From assembly GCA_030824575.1 (NCBI GenBank), contig JAVBXL010000088.1, positions 1 through 60,801 on the forward strand: a DNA stretch of 60,801 nt, given 5' to 3'. A model generated the notes under the pieces. That model was not told where the DNA came from. It did no database searches and saw only the letters and a program-made list of their open reading frames with translations. A program made the position numbers and the translations under genes. Below are positions 46,315-52,970 of the stretch, one piece after another. Numbering within the stretch: position 1 is the first letter of the stretch; each line of letters begins with the position of its first letter. Source of the stretch: a bacterium. Its GTDB lineage: Bacteria > Pseudomonadota > Alphaproteobacteria > Sphingomonadales > Sphingomonadaceae.

Positions 46315-46485
46315 CTAAGCGAATGAAATGAAATCGAAAATCTCGAGAATGTCTGGCAGGGTATCGGCGGGTGCCAGACAAAAATATCCAAGAATACCAA
46401 CCGCATAGACCCAAGCCGCAGGCAGGGCTTTTATCTTGCCCTCTGCTCTGTTTCCGACAGTTTTTACGCCGACCAACCTGCCCAT
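46315..46485 (-). CDS. Short membrane ORF with DUF1232 (YkvA-like) resemblance
   Basis: 56 residues from an ATG at 46485 (a GTG 15 codons upstream is also possible). The sequence KALPAAWVYAVGILGYFCLA then PADTLPDILEIFDFISFA resembles the DUF1232 core, a hydrophobic helix followed by SPIDLIPDFIP-like residues. The usual domain continues further, so this may be truncated; the neighbouring frame after the stop contains IRLDASKRLSQD, which could be a lost C-terminus after a frameshift. It sits between the transglycosylase and relaxase genes on the same strand. Confidence 0.35.
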   Translation of the reverse strand: MGRLVGVKTVGNRAEGKIKALPAAWVYAVGILGYFCLAPADTLPDILEIFDFISFA

Positions 46486-46548
46486 CACCGCCGACAGTAC
46501 GCCATTGCCGCCGATGGCTGCCCGGGACACGATTTCGCAGGGGGTGCT

Positions 46549-47391
46549 TCATTGCGCGGACCGGGCCTCGTTGCGCGCAACGAAAAGGGGGCTTTCGGCC
46601 GGGAGGAGCGACCGACGGGAAGGCGCTGGCGAAGACGACGTCTGTGCAACCCCGGTGGCGACAGATGGATCGTCTCGAAACATCGGCGGTGCATTGGCAG
46701 TGGTAGGCGATGGCGCTTGGTCACGCCCCACGCGCGTTGGATTGGCGACGAGAATTTCGAGAATTCGATTTGCGTCGCTGGGCGCAGACTGCGCGACCGA
46801 AACACCATTGGCGCGCACGAACAATGGGGCCTCGAAGGGGGAAGGTGGGCGCCTGGCAGCAGGTTCGCTGGCGCTATCGACGGCGGCGAATCCGAGCGCC
46901 GGGGCCAGCCTCGACAGATAATTGACGGTCTCTGAAGGTAGGGGACGGCTTCCGTCGAGGTGGCCTTCCCAGCGCCCTGGCCCAGCATTGTAGGCCGCCA
47001 AAAAGCCGGGCGCTCCGTAGCGATCGTACATCTGGCGCAGATAGGCCGTGCCCGCGAGAATGTTGTTGCGGACGTCGAAAGGGTCCATGCCAATCCCGAG
47101 TTGCCGGCGCAATTCGGCGTAGGTCGCGGGCATGACTTGCATTAGCCCGATCGCGCCGGCGCGCGATACCGCGCGGCGATCGCCATTGCTTTCAACGCGC
47201 ATGACGGCGCGGATCCAAGCTTCGGGAATGCCGAACCGCCGGGAGGCTTCGTCGATGGCCGTCGCTATCGGATCTCCCGCATTCTGTGCTGCTACCGGCT
47301 CCTTCGCGGGCGTTGCGTTAGCGCCGACTGTCACGCTCAAGAGCAGCGCGACCGTCGTCAAACCGAGTCGGCTGGCGCGAGGGAATGTCAT
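46549..47391 (-). CDS. Lytic transglycosylase (VirB1-like)
   Basis: 280 residues. A signal peptide (MTFPRASRLGLTTVALLLSV... to GANAT) leads into an SLT domain: AVMRVESNGD with catalytic Glu67, RAGAIGLMQVMPATYAELRR (~78-97), and FLAAYNAGPGRWEGH (~130-144). The C-terminal ~110 residues are disordered and proline/serine-rich. It opens peptidoglycan locally for assembly of the transfer channel. The start overlaps the traF stop by 4 bp. Confidence 0.95.
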   Translation of the reverse strand: MTFPRASRLGLTTVALLLSVTVGANATPAKEPVAAQNAGDPIATAIDEASRRFGIPEAWIRAVMRVESNGDRRAVSRAGAIGLMQVMPATYAELRRQLGIGMDPFDVRNNILAGTAYLRQMYDRYGAPGFLAAYNAGPGRWEGHLDGSRPLPSETVNYLSRLAPALGFAAVDSASEPAARRPPSPFEAPLFVRANGVSVAQSAPSDANRILEILVANPTRVGRDQAPSPTTANAPPMFRDDPSVATGVAQTSSSPAPSRRSLLPAESPLFVARNEARSAQ

Positions 47392-47909
47392 GATTGCCGA
47401 TCCTCCGCGGTCCAGAGCGGTCGAGCGACCCCGAGGATGGCACTGGCAGGAAGTGGCCCGAAGTACCGACCGTCCAGCGATCCGCTGCTGTCAGGATTGA
47501 GCAGAAAAACCTGATCGGCGGCGAGTGTTTGGCAGCCGCGCCAGACGGGCAGCCGGCGACCCCGCCGATCCCGACTGAGGGCCTCACCCATCATGACGCC
47601 GTCGACGGTGATGGTGCGATCACGCCGGCAGACGCGTTGCCCTGGAAGGGCCGCGACATGCTTGAGAAGCGGCACCCCTTCAGGCAGATAGCCGCCCTCC
47701 GACAGAAATCGCGCGAGTGGTTCTGGCGGATGGACGACGGCGATATCCATGCGCTCGGGTGAGCGGCGCGGATCAACCGCATACAGGCCGATCGGCACGC
47801 TTGCGCTGGCATTCCAGATCACGCGCGGGAGCGGGTGGATGACGGTGGTTATGGCAAGAATGCCGATCGCCGCCGTCGCTGCGGCGAGAGGTTTCCATGG
47901 CAATTTCAT
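47388..47909 (-). CDS. traF: TraF, S26-family signal peptidase for pilin maturation
   Basis: 173 residues from MKLPWKPLAA; the longer frame upstream lies in DUF2840. A transmembrane segment (AAATAAIGILAITTVIHPL) is followed by the catalytic serine motif SASVPIGLY (Ser37) and the lysine motif LLKHVAALPG (Lys83). The C-terminal NPDSSGSLDGRYFGPLPASAILG is typical. In RP4 TraF removes the C-terminus of TrbC and cyclises it. Translation is coupled at both ends (ATGA). Confidence 0.93.
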   Translation of the reverse strand: MKLPWKPLAAATAAIGILAITTVIHPLPRVIWNASASVPIGLYAVDPRRSPERMDIAVVHPPEPLARFLSEGGYLPEGVPLLKHVAALPGQRVCRRDRTITVDGVMMGEALSRDRRGRRLPVWRGCQTLAADQVFLLNPDSSGSLDGRYFGPLPASAILGVARPLWTAEDRQS

Positions 47910-48379
47910 CGGTTCAGACTCCGCCGTGAAAGCCAGGCCGCGTGCCGTCGAACCGAGTAGGGACGCGGCTCCTCGGCAGCGGCAAGGCGGTTGTGGATGT
48001 GTCGCCAGTGGTCCGGACAGGCGTCGGCGGGCTGCACGCCAAGCGCCTCGACCTGATCGATCAGTTGCAGGACGCGCTCGACTTTGGCCCAACCGTTTGC
48101 GCGCAGCAGAACCTCACCCCCTGGCGCGACGCCGGGGATGGTCGTGTAGGCTTCGTTCGCATGGCAGGCGCGCAGAATATCGATGCGGGAGACGAGGGTT
48201 CCGTGGTCCCCGGCGGCCCACCGGATGAAGGCGAACACGCTGTCGGGCCTGAACCAAAAGGCCCGACGCCGACGATCGAGAATCTCTTCGTCCGCGACAT
48301 GGCCGAAGCGGATCCAGCGCTCGATCTTGCCCTCAAGATGGAGCAGTTCAACGCGTGTTCTGAGGACGGTATCGGTCAT
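47906..48379 (-). CDS. DUF2840 protein
   Basis: 157 residues. Signature TRVELLHLEGKIERWIRFGHV and an RRRAFWFRPDSVFAFIRWAAGDHGT segment identify DUF2840, a family that occurs between partition and traF genes in Trb-type ICEs. It has no membrane segment or enzyme motif. Function unknown; the conserved position suggests a role in transfer or maintenance. Overlaps of 4 bp tie it to the RHH gene upstream and traF downstream. Confidence 0.85.
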   Translation of the reverse strand: MTDTVLRTRVELLHLEGKIERWIRFGHVADEEILDRRRRAFWFRPDSVFAFIRWAAGDHGTLVSRIDILRACHANEAYTTIPGVAPGGEVLLRANGWAKVERVLQLIDQVEALGVQPADACPDHWRHIHNRLAAAEEPRPYSVRRHAAWLSRRSLNR

Positions 48380-48621
48380 CCGGGCGAACTTTCGTCGTTC
48401 GGAAATTCGCGATCGAGCAGCGCGCGCAACATATCGGCGACGGTTTGGCCGTTCCGAAAGGCGATAATCTTGAGTCGGCCGCGCATCGCCGGCGTCACGT
48501 CGATGGTGAGGCGCGCCGTATGGCTGTCACGCAGCCCGGATGACGGTCGATCAGGCGCGCGCACCCAGGCGTCTGGGTCGCTGGGACGACGGACGAAGGC
48601 CGGCTTGCGAGGATCGGTCAT
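48376..48621 (-). CDS. Ribbon-helix-helix partner of ParA (ParB-like)
   Basis: 81 residues. An N-terminal basic, disordered tail is followed by an RHH-like domain (HTARLTIDVTPAMRGRLKIIAF, then GQTVADMLRALLDREF). Its start overlaps the parA stop (ATGA). Small ParA proteins in type Ib partition systems pair with RHH centromere-binding proteins, and this is the obvious candidate. Its likely binding site is the repeat region upstream of parA. Confidence 0.75.
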   Translation of the reverse strand: MTDPRKPAFVRRPSDPDAWVRAPDRPSSGLRDSHTARLTIDVTPAMRGRLKIIAFRNGQTVADMLRALLDREFPNDESSPG

Positions 48622-49256
48622 TGCGCCAATCCATCGAGTTCATCGGCCAGCGCCTCGATGTCGCGTGTCGCCATTTGTCCGGTGTCGCTCTCCGACGCGA
48701 GGCGGCCGGTGCGTGCCGCGTCGGCGAATGCGACCCGCTGGCCGACACGGCTCGCGAGCATCGGCGGATCCTGGTCAGCCAGTGCCTCTGCGGTTTCGCG
48801 GGCAATGACGGTGCGCGCCGCGCAGCGATTGAGGAGCATCCGGGCGCGCAGTTCCGGTCGGAAGATACGGGCTTCGTCGAGCAGCCTGAGCATCTCGCTG
48901 GAAGCCCAGCCATCGAATGGCGAAGGCTGAGCCGGAATGAGCACCAGATCGGCTGCGAGGAGTGCGGAACGCGCGATGCCGGCGACTCGCGGTGGGCCAT
49001 CAATGATCAGATGGTCGGTGTCGCGGGCAAGGTCGGGAAGCTCCTTGTGGAGTGTTTCGCGCGCAAGCCCGAGGACGCCGAAAAGTCGTGGCAGACCCTC
49101 GCGCAGCCGTTGATCTGCCCAGTCGAGCGCCGACGCTTGCGGGTCCGCATCGACGACCAGAACACGCCGGCCGCGGGCGCTCCAGGCGCCCGCCAGATGC
49201 AAGGCGAGCGTCGTCTTTCCAACGCCGCCCTTCTGGTTGAGGAAGGCGACGATCAT
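48618..49256 (-). CDS. parA: ParA-family partition ATPase
   Basis: 212 residues. The deviant Walker A motif is NQKGGVGKTTLALHLAGAW (~7-25); the Walker A' motif VVDADPQASALDWADQR and the switch DHLIIDGPPRVAG follow. There is no N-terminal helix-turn-helix, so it is a small type Ib-style ParA. It should position or stabilise the element when it replicates as an excised circle. It is the first gene of the parA-RHH-DUF2840-traF-transglycosylase series. Confidence 0.9.
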   Translation of the reverse strand: MIVAFLNQKGGVGKTTLALHLAGAWSARGRRVLVVDADPQASALDWADQRLREGLPRLFGVLGLARETLHKELPDLARDTDHLIIDGPPRVAGIARSALLAADLVLIPAQPSPFDGWASSEMLRLLDEARIFRPELRARMLLNRCAARTVIARETAEALADQDPPMLASRVGQRVAFADAARTGRLASESDTGQMATRDIEALADELDGLAQ

Positions 49257-49303
49257 CGCCCGCTCCGATCCGCGCGCTGCAGGCCGCGCGGAGCCGCCAA
49301 CTG

Positions 49304-49336
49304 GGTTAGAAAGAATCCGAAGGATTCTAGGTTAGA
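49304..49336. repeat. Palindrome flanked by direct repeats upstream of parA (parS/operator candidate)
   Basis: A perfect 7-bp inverted repeat, AGAATCC-GAA-GGATTCT (49312-49328), is flanked on both sides by the direct repeat GGTTAGA (49304-49310 and 49330-49336). It lies 48 bp before the parA start. Type Ib systems place their centromere repeats in the parA promoter, so this is a parS and autoregulation candidate for the RHH protein. Confidence 0.5.
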
Positions 49337-49387
49337 GATGTTAAGGGCGGAGTATCGCGTTGAAATCGCAACGAATATCGGCGATTT

Positions 49388-49452
49388 CGGTCCTCGATAG
49401 CACGAGGCGGCGGTCCCCGATGGCACGATAGCGGCGGTCCTTGATAGCACGA
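49388..49452. repeat. Three iteron-like direct repeats next to repA (oriV candidate)
   Basis: Three copies of an 18-bp unit occur at 49388-49405, 49411-49428 and 49435-49452, spaced 23 and 24 bp apart (start to start). Consensus: CGGTCCYYGATRGCACGA. Two copies differ by one base and the middle copy by two. They end 6 bp from the repA stop codon, and the adjacent 49340-49387 segment is more AT-rich. Iterons beside an initiator gene mark a replication origin. Confidence 0.65.
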
Positions 49453-49458
49453 CGCAAT

Positions 49459-50361
49459 TCACAGCTTATCCCCAGCGAAAGCGCCGCGCAGCCGACGTGG
49501 GATCGCAAAATCCAGCGGGTCGGTGGTGGGGACGAAGACCAGGCGATCAAAGCCATAGGGACGTTCAAGCGTCAGCTTATAACCCGGCAGGGGCTGGCGG
49601 CGGACGATGTCGCGCAGGTCATAAGCGAAGTGCTTGAGCGGGCTCAGCGAGCCGGATTTTGCGTGCAGATGGGTGAGGTCGAAACTCCAGCCGCCGGGCT
49701 GGCGCCCGCCATGCTTGCGGACGATCCGATAGAGCCAGCGCTCCAGCCCGCCGGTCAGATCGAAATAGGCCCGGTCGATCGTCAGGATCAGAGCATCGTC
49801 GAGGACGGCCGAGTAGAACCAGTCGGGCAGGATAAGTTCGACCCCGTAGGGGCGGCCTTTGCTGTCGGACGTTTCCTTCCACTCGTTGATCCAGGAGAAG
49901 CGGTGCCGACGCCGTTCACTGGGCTGGCGGATGGTTGTGGCGACCGTCGTTGCCTGAAGACGGTCGAGGCCGGCCTTCAGGCGATCATAGTCTCGCGCTG
50001 ACGTGCCACGGCCCACGAAGGTCAAGATCTCATAGGGCGTCGCCGCAACCAGCCTCGATGTCCGAAAGCCGTGGTCGCGCGCTTCGACCAACTGACTGGC
50101 TGCCCAGATCAGTACATCGGCGTCCCAGATCGTAGCCATACCATGCTCGGGCACGGCCTCGACGCGGATCGCGACGGAGCCTGCCTGAAAGTCGATCGGC
50201 TTGAGCCGCTTGGATTTCGCCAGGCTGAAGAATGGGTAGGCCATCAAGTCCTGGGCATCACGCGGCGCCAGATCGCCAGGGATGGCGCGGAAAAGCTCAA
50301 GCTGGTCGCGCTCGGGCGTCGGGTGGCGACGCCCCGGCTGCGCGCTCGGTCGCGCGCTCAT
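49459..50361 (-). CDS. repA: RepA-type replication initiator
   Basis: 300 residues. The sequence ERDQLELFRAIPGDLAPRDA, then MAYPFFSLAKSKRLKPIDF, followed by VAIRVEAVPEHGMATIWDAD, matches the replication initiator protein A family (RPA). Winged-helix segments follow (YEILTFVGRGTSARDYDRLK, ERWLYRIVRKHGGRQPGGW). It should bind the iterons just beyond its 3' end and let the excised element replicate. The start overlaps the AlpA-like gene by 4 bp, so excision and replication functions are co-expressed. Confidence 0.9.
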   Translation of the reverse strand: MSARPSAQPGRRHPTPERDQLELFRAIPGDLAPRDAQDLMAYPFFSLAKSKRLKPIDFQAGSVAIRVEAVPEHGMATIWDADVLIWAASQLVEARDHGFRTSRLVAATPYEILTFVGRGTSARDYDRLKAGLDRLQATTVATTIRQPSERRRHRFSWINEWKETSDSKGRPYGVELILPDWFYSAVLDDALILTIDRAYFDLTGGLERWLYRIVRKHGGRQPGGWSFDLTHLHAKSGSLSPLKHFAYDLRDIVRRQPLPGYKLTLERPYGFDRLVFVPTTDPLDFAIPRRLRGAFAGDKL

Positions 50362-50636
50362 CGACGGTGCTCGAAGGATGTTTCTTCCGTGTGCCGTTTG
50401 GCGGGAAGGACGACGCTTCCGGTCTCGTCTGTCGTGGAAGACTTCGCGCCGCGATCAACCCAGATCTGGAGGTCCTCGACGCGATAAACCACGCGGCCGC
50501 CGATCTTGGAGTATCGCGGGCCAGTTCCGTAGGTCCGGTGCTTTTCGAGCGTGCGCCCTGAAAGGCCGAGAAAGCGCGCGGCCTCGGGTGTACGAAGGCA
50601 GCGGGGTGGTAATGTCGCGGTCGCGGATGAGGACAT
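50358..50636 (-). CDS. AlpA/RdfS-like helix-turn-helix protein, putative excisionase
   Basis: 92 residues. The core LRTPEAARFLGLSGRTLEKH, then GTGPRYSKIGGRVVYRVEDL, is a MerR/AlpA-type winged helix typical of recombination directionality factors. In ICEMlSymR7A the RdfS excisionase occupies the comparable position and is activated by FseA. A GGAGG ribosome-binding site lies before the start. It is translationally coupled to repA. The integrase it would serve is outside the window. Confidence 0.85.
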   Translation of the reverse strand: MSSSATATLPPRCLRTPEAARFLGLSGRTLEKHRTYGTGPRYSKIGGRVVYRVEDLQIWVDRGAKSSTTDETGSVVLPAKRHTEETSFEHRR

Positions 50637-50791
50637 GATCGAACCTCCGAAAGCTTGCGGCGGCTCTGGCGAGCTGCCGACGGTCGAAGGCGAATGTGGC
50701 GAAGTAGGAAAAGGCCGAGGCGGGTCGCAAACGACGCCCCCTGTTTCCGACCCGTCAGCCGGACATTTTCGCGGCCCAGCCGGGCGCCGTG

Positions 50792-51352
50792 TCAGGATTT
50801 CAGGAGCTTGCGGTATCCGCCGGCTATGAGGGCCAGGCCGTCCCGGATCAGGCGGGCGGTTCGGCTGCGCAGATGATGGTCGTCGAATGCGACGCCCTCT
50901 GGCACCTGCTCCGGACCAAATATGGTCACTGCGATGTCACGGCGTGTGGCGCCGGCATGGCGGGCGTCAACGGCGCGCAGGCTCATCGCCAGACGCTCTC
51001 GGCGTGACGCTGGGAGCTCGCTTGCATAGGGAAGAGGCTGTTGGCCCGTCAGCGCACGCCATAAGCGAGCCATCGCTTCGATCCGCGTTGGGATGTTGGC
51101 ATCGAGCGGAACGATCGCCATCAGCGGCGCGTCAAGCGGCAGGCCGGGCGCGAGCTTTGCCGTGCCCGAGGCCTTGGAGGCACCGATCTTTGCGTAAGCG
51201 CCATCATCGCTGGCAATATCGTGGCGCAGCGGGAGCTGCCCAGCCGTCACGTCGCCTAGCCCGGTAGTATCGGCGACGAGCTGGATCAGGCGGGGATCAT
51301 AATTGGCAAGCCAATAGACTTCGGTCTCTTCCGCCGCCCGGCGAGGGTCCAC
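50792..51352 (-). CDS. DUF2285 protein; C-terminal part of an FseA-like frameshift product
   Basis: 186 residues if started at GTG 51352. DUF2285 is recognised from its C-terminal half (RLAMSLRAVDARHAGATRRD, ...IFGPEQVP..., LIRDGLALIAGGYRKLL). There is no ribosome-binding site at the GTG. The frame is read most naturally after a +1 shift from the upstream DUF6499 frame at 51356-51359, giving a fused ~248-residue protein whose junction reads LRFAVDPRRAAEE. In ICEMlSymR7A the Msi172-Msi171 fusion FseA activates the excisionase promoter; the AlpA gene lies just downstream here too. Confidence 0.8.
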   Translation of the reverse strand: MDPRRAAEETEVYWLANYDPRLIQLVADTTGLGDVTAGQLPLRHDIASDDGAYAKIGASKASGTAKLAPGLPLDAPLMAIVPLDANIPTRIEAMARLWRALTGQQPLPYASELPASRRERLAMSLRAVDARHAGATRRDIAVTIFGPEQVPEGVAFDDHHLRSRTARLIRDGLALIAGGYRKLLKS

Positions 51353-51539
51353 CGCGAAATCGCAGGCCCCAGCGCTGTGCCATCAGGTCAGCGGCATCTG
51401 CCGAGGAGCGCATCACCGACGCATAGGCCCTTTGATACGCTGGATTGCGGCGCAGAAATTCCCAGGCCAGATCGGCCGCCGGAAGCTCCTTTGCCCGAAG
51501 ATAAGGCCCAGAATCTCGCCAGTTACGCTTACTCGACAT
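51297..51539 (-). CDS. DUF6499 DNA-binding protein; N-terminal part of an FseA-like frameshift product
   Basis: 80 residues in the zero frame. MSSKRNWRDSGPYLRAKELP, then AADLAWEFLRRNPAYQRAYA, is the DUF6499 (transcriptional regulator) signature. The family motif continues to QRWGLRF at codons 55-61, after which the zero frame degenerates into a low-complexity tail and stops, while the +1 frame continues as the DUF2285 protein. The start has an AGGAG ribosome-binding site 8 bases upstream. The short product is probably inactive or a decoy; the frameshifted product should be the activator. Confidence 0.85.
   Translation of the reverse strand: MSSKRNWRDSGPYLRAKELPAADLAWEFLRRNPAYQRAYASVMRSSADAADLMAQRWGLRFRGGPSPGGGRDRSLLACQL
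51356..51362 (-). other. Putative +1 ribosomal frameshift site (CGA UUU C)
   Basis: On the minus strand the last family-conserved zero-frame codons are CGA UUU followed by C (codons 60-61 of the DUF6499 gene). tRNA-Phe (anticodon GAA) can slip forward one base from UUU onto the better-matched UUC. Reading then continues GCG GTG GAC CCT into the DUF2285 frame. This mirrors the msi172-msi171 frameshift described for ICEMlSymR7A. A simple one-base insertion mutation would look the same. Confidence 0.65.
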
Positions 51540-51697
51540 CGCGAACTCCTTGCACAGGACGCGCCACGGTTGCGCGCCGCTATAGGATTCGGGATGGCAT
51601 TCTTGGGATTGAACCCCGGTGAGCTAGGCATGGTGTTCGTGAAAACCGATCACGCCAAAATGGATATTCTATCGCGTGATGGCGGGCAGCACGGACG

Positions 51698-51961
51698 TCA
51701 GGCTTTGGGCCAAACAAGCGATTGATACCCCTGCGCGCTGATCCACCGCGCCCGTGCCAAGTGGCTGTCGTAGATGGCACGCGCCCGCTCAAGGTCGGCG
51801 TTCGGATCGACGCCAAATATGATTTCCACCGCCTCGCGCCAATCAGCGCCGTCGTCGGCGGCATCAATCAGACGCAAATAGGTGGGCATCTGGTCACGAT
51901 CATAGGCGGTGAGATCGGGAACGTCTGGGGCGAGATCTGAAATCGGCGAGTTGGCCATCAC
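51698..51961 (-). CDS. Single-domain DUF2285-like protein, QseM-like antiactivator candidate
   Basis: 87 residues (86 from the next ATG). Its core aligns by eye with the C-terminal DUF2285 domain of the FseA-like protein: LRLIDAADDGADWREAVEIIFG against LRAVDARHAGATRRDIAVTIFG, and SHLARARWISAQGYQSL against SRTARLIRDGLALIAGGYRKL. In ICEMlSymR7A the small DUF2285 protein QseM binds and blocks FseA and TraR, and is transcribed divergently from the Cro-like qseC. The same divergent layout exists here with the HTH gene at 52152. The role is inferred from domain and position. Confidence 0.7.
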   Translation of the reverse strand: MMANSPISDLAPDVPDLTAYDRDQMPTYLRLIDAADDGADWREAVEIIFGVDPNADLERARAIYDSHLARARWISAQGYQSLVWPKA

Positions 51962-52017
51962 GGACGAGCGCGGCTGAGAGGGGGCTGAATCACGAGGTTA
52001 ATGAAACTGCCAAGCGT

Positions 52018-52131
52018 TGCCGCACAAGCAGTTTTTTGCACTGCGGCACTGCTGAAAATGGGACGCGGTCGCACGCTCACAGCCTTCAAGCCAATGGTCT
52101 GTAGAGAATACTCCGTGGTGAAATACTCTAC
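52018..52131. promoter_or_regulatory. Two 31-bp inverted repeats in the qseM/qseC-like intergenic region
   Basis: Repeat 1 (52018-52048) has arms TGCCGCA and TGCGGCA around 17 bases that include a T-run. Repeat 2 (52101-52131) has arms GTAGAG and CTCTAC around 19 bases that contain two ATACTC direct repeats, and it is bordered by CAAGCCA at 52087-52093 and 52131-52137. The region lies between divergent DUF2285-like and HTH genes. QseC of ICEMlSymR7A binds two operators between qseM and qseC; these are the obvious counterparts. Confidence 0.5.
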
Positions 52132-52151
52132 AAGCCAGTGCTGTCTCGTTC

Positions 52152-52397
52152 ATGGAGATACGAGAGGTACTCGCGCTTAACCTGCGGAATTACCGGCAGG
52201 CTCAAGAGCTTTCCCAGGAAGAGCTCGCGCACCGTGCCGAGATCGACCGGACGTATATCAGTTCATTGGAACGGTGCGTTTATGCCGCCAGCATCGATGT
52301 GTTGGATCGGTTGGCGCATGTTTTAGGTGTCGAAGCGGCCGATCTGTTGCGTCGGCCCGACCCCGAGGCGGAACCCGCGCCGACTTCTGAGACTTAA
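52152..52397 (+). CDS. Cro/CI-type helix-turn-helix regulator (QseC-like position)
   Basis: 81 residues. A single XRE helix-turn-helix fills most of it: LALNLRNYRQAQELSQEELA, AEIDRTYISSLERCVYAASI, LDRLAHVLGVEAADLLRRP. It should bind DNA as a dimer, most likely at the inverted repeats just upstream. The start has only a weak ribosome-binding site, which fits low-level expression or leaderless initiation. It is transcribed away from the QseM-like gene. Confidence 0.85.
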   Translation: MEIREVLALNLRNYRQAQELSQEELAHRAEIDRTYISSLERCVYAASIDVLDRLAHVLGVEAADLLRRPDPEAEPAPTSET

Positions 52398-52464
52398 CCA
52401 GGACCGATAAAAATACGCGGTGGGGCGAGTCCCCGCCCGGGCTGGCCCGGGCGGGGTGAGAGGC

Positions 52465-52788
52465 TCAGTCGCCGTTGCGCTTGGCGGCGCGCGACCAGAT
52501 CAGGCTGAAGGTGTCGCCCTCTTCGTCGTCGAAGAGATTGGCGTAGATCGGAGCGGTGAAGCTGGGATCATCGAGCTTGAGGCCCAGATATTCGCGGCCC
52601 TCGTTCGAGGTCTTGCTCCACGCGGCGCCGATCTCGGCACGGCCGACGTAAACCCGATGGCTCGGCGCGTTGTCGCCGCTGCGGTTCGCCTCGGGGACGA
52701 TGCGGACGCCCTTGGCCTGGACGCTGAGCGTCACGATCTCGCCGCTGAACTCGTTGCCGCTCTTCTTGAAGGTGCCGATGGTCGCCAT
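52465..52788 (-). CDS. DUF736 protein
   Basis: 107 residues. MATIGTFKKSGNEFSGEIVT, then LDDPSFTAPIYANLFDDEEG and TFSLIWSRAAKR, are hallmark DUF736 sequences. This single-domain family is common on alphaproteobacterial plasmids and ICEs, has a compact beta-rich predicted fold, and its role is unknown. It has an AAGGAG ribosome-binding site. Its 5' leader contains the structured element described at 52789-52970. Confidence 0.9.
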   Translation of the reverse strand: MATIGTFKKSGNEFSGEIVTLSVQAKGVRIVPEANRSGDNAPSHRVYVGRAEIGAAWSKTSNEGREYLGLKLDDPSFTAPIYANLFDDEEGDTFSLIWSRAAKRNGD

Positions 52789-52970
52789 GTTAAGTCTCCT
52801 TGGATGCTATTTCGAGCACCGCGCCCATCGCGGCCTCGATGGTGATCAAGGGGCCGGAGGTGATCGACGCCGCACCCTTCAGGGCCGCAGCGCAGCGGAG
52901 GATGTCGGTCGGGAGACTTTCTTGTCCCGCGAGGAGGCCCGCCGGGCCGGGGAAGAAAGTCGGACGACAG
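52789..52970 (-). promoter_or_regulatory. Leader A: structured 5' leader of the DUF736 gene
   Basis: In transcript order: (1) a long stem, GACTTTCTT with AAGAAAGTC (52915-52923 and 52953-52961), enclosing GGCCC-GCC-GGGCC (52936-52948); (2) CGCTGCGCTGCGGCC (52883-52897); (3) a hairpin CCGCG-ATGGG-CGCGG within the 18-bp block at 52819-52836, about 30 bases before the ATG. Elements 2 and 3 occur identically in the DUF2493 leader. Element 3 is further extended by TCGAG/CTCGA. This points to a cis-acting RNA, function unknown. Confidence 0.55.

Noticed and set aside
50792..51539. Treating the DUF6499/DUF2285 split as a dead gene
   Set aside because: Both halves are otherwise intact, the shift falls at a slippery UUU-C, and the same domain pair is known to be joined by programmed frameshifting in ICEMlSymR7A. 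An indel still cannot be fully excluded.
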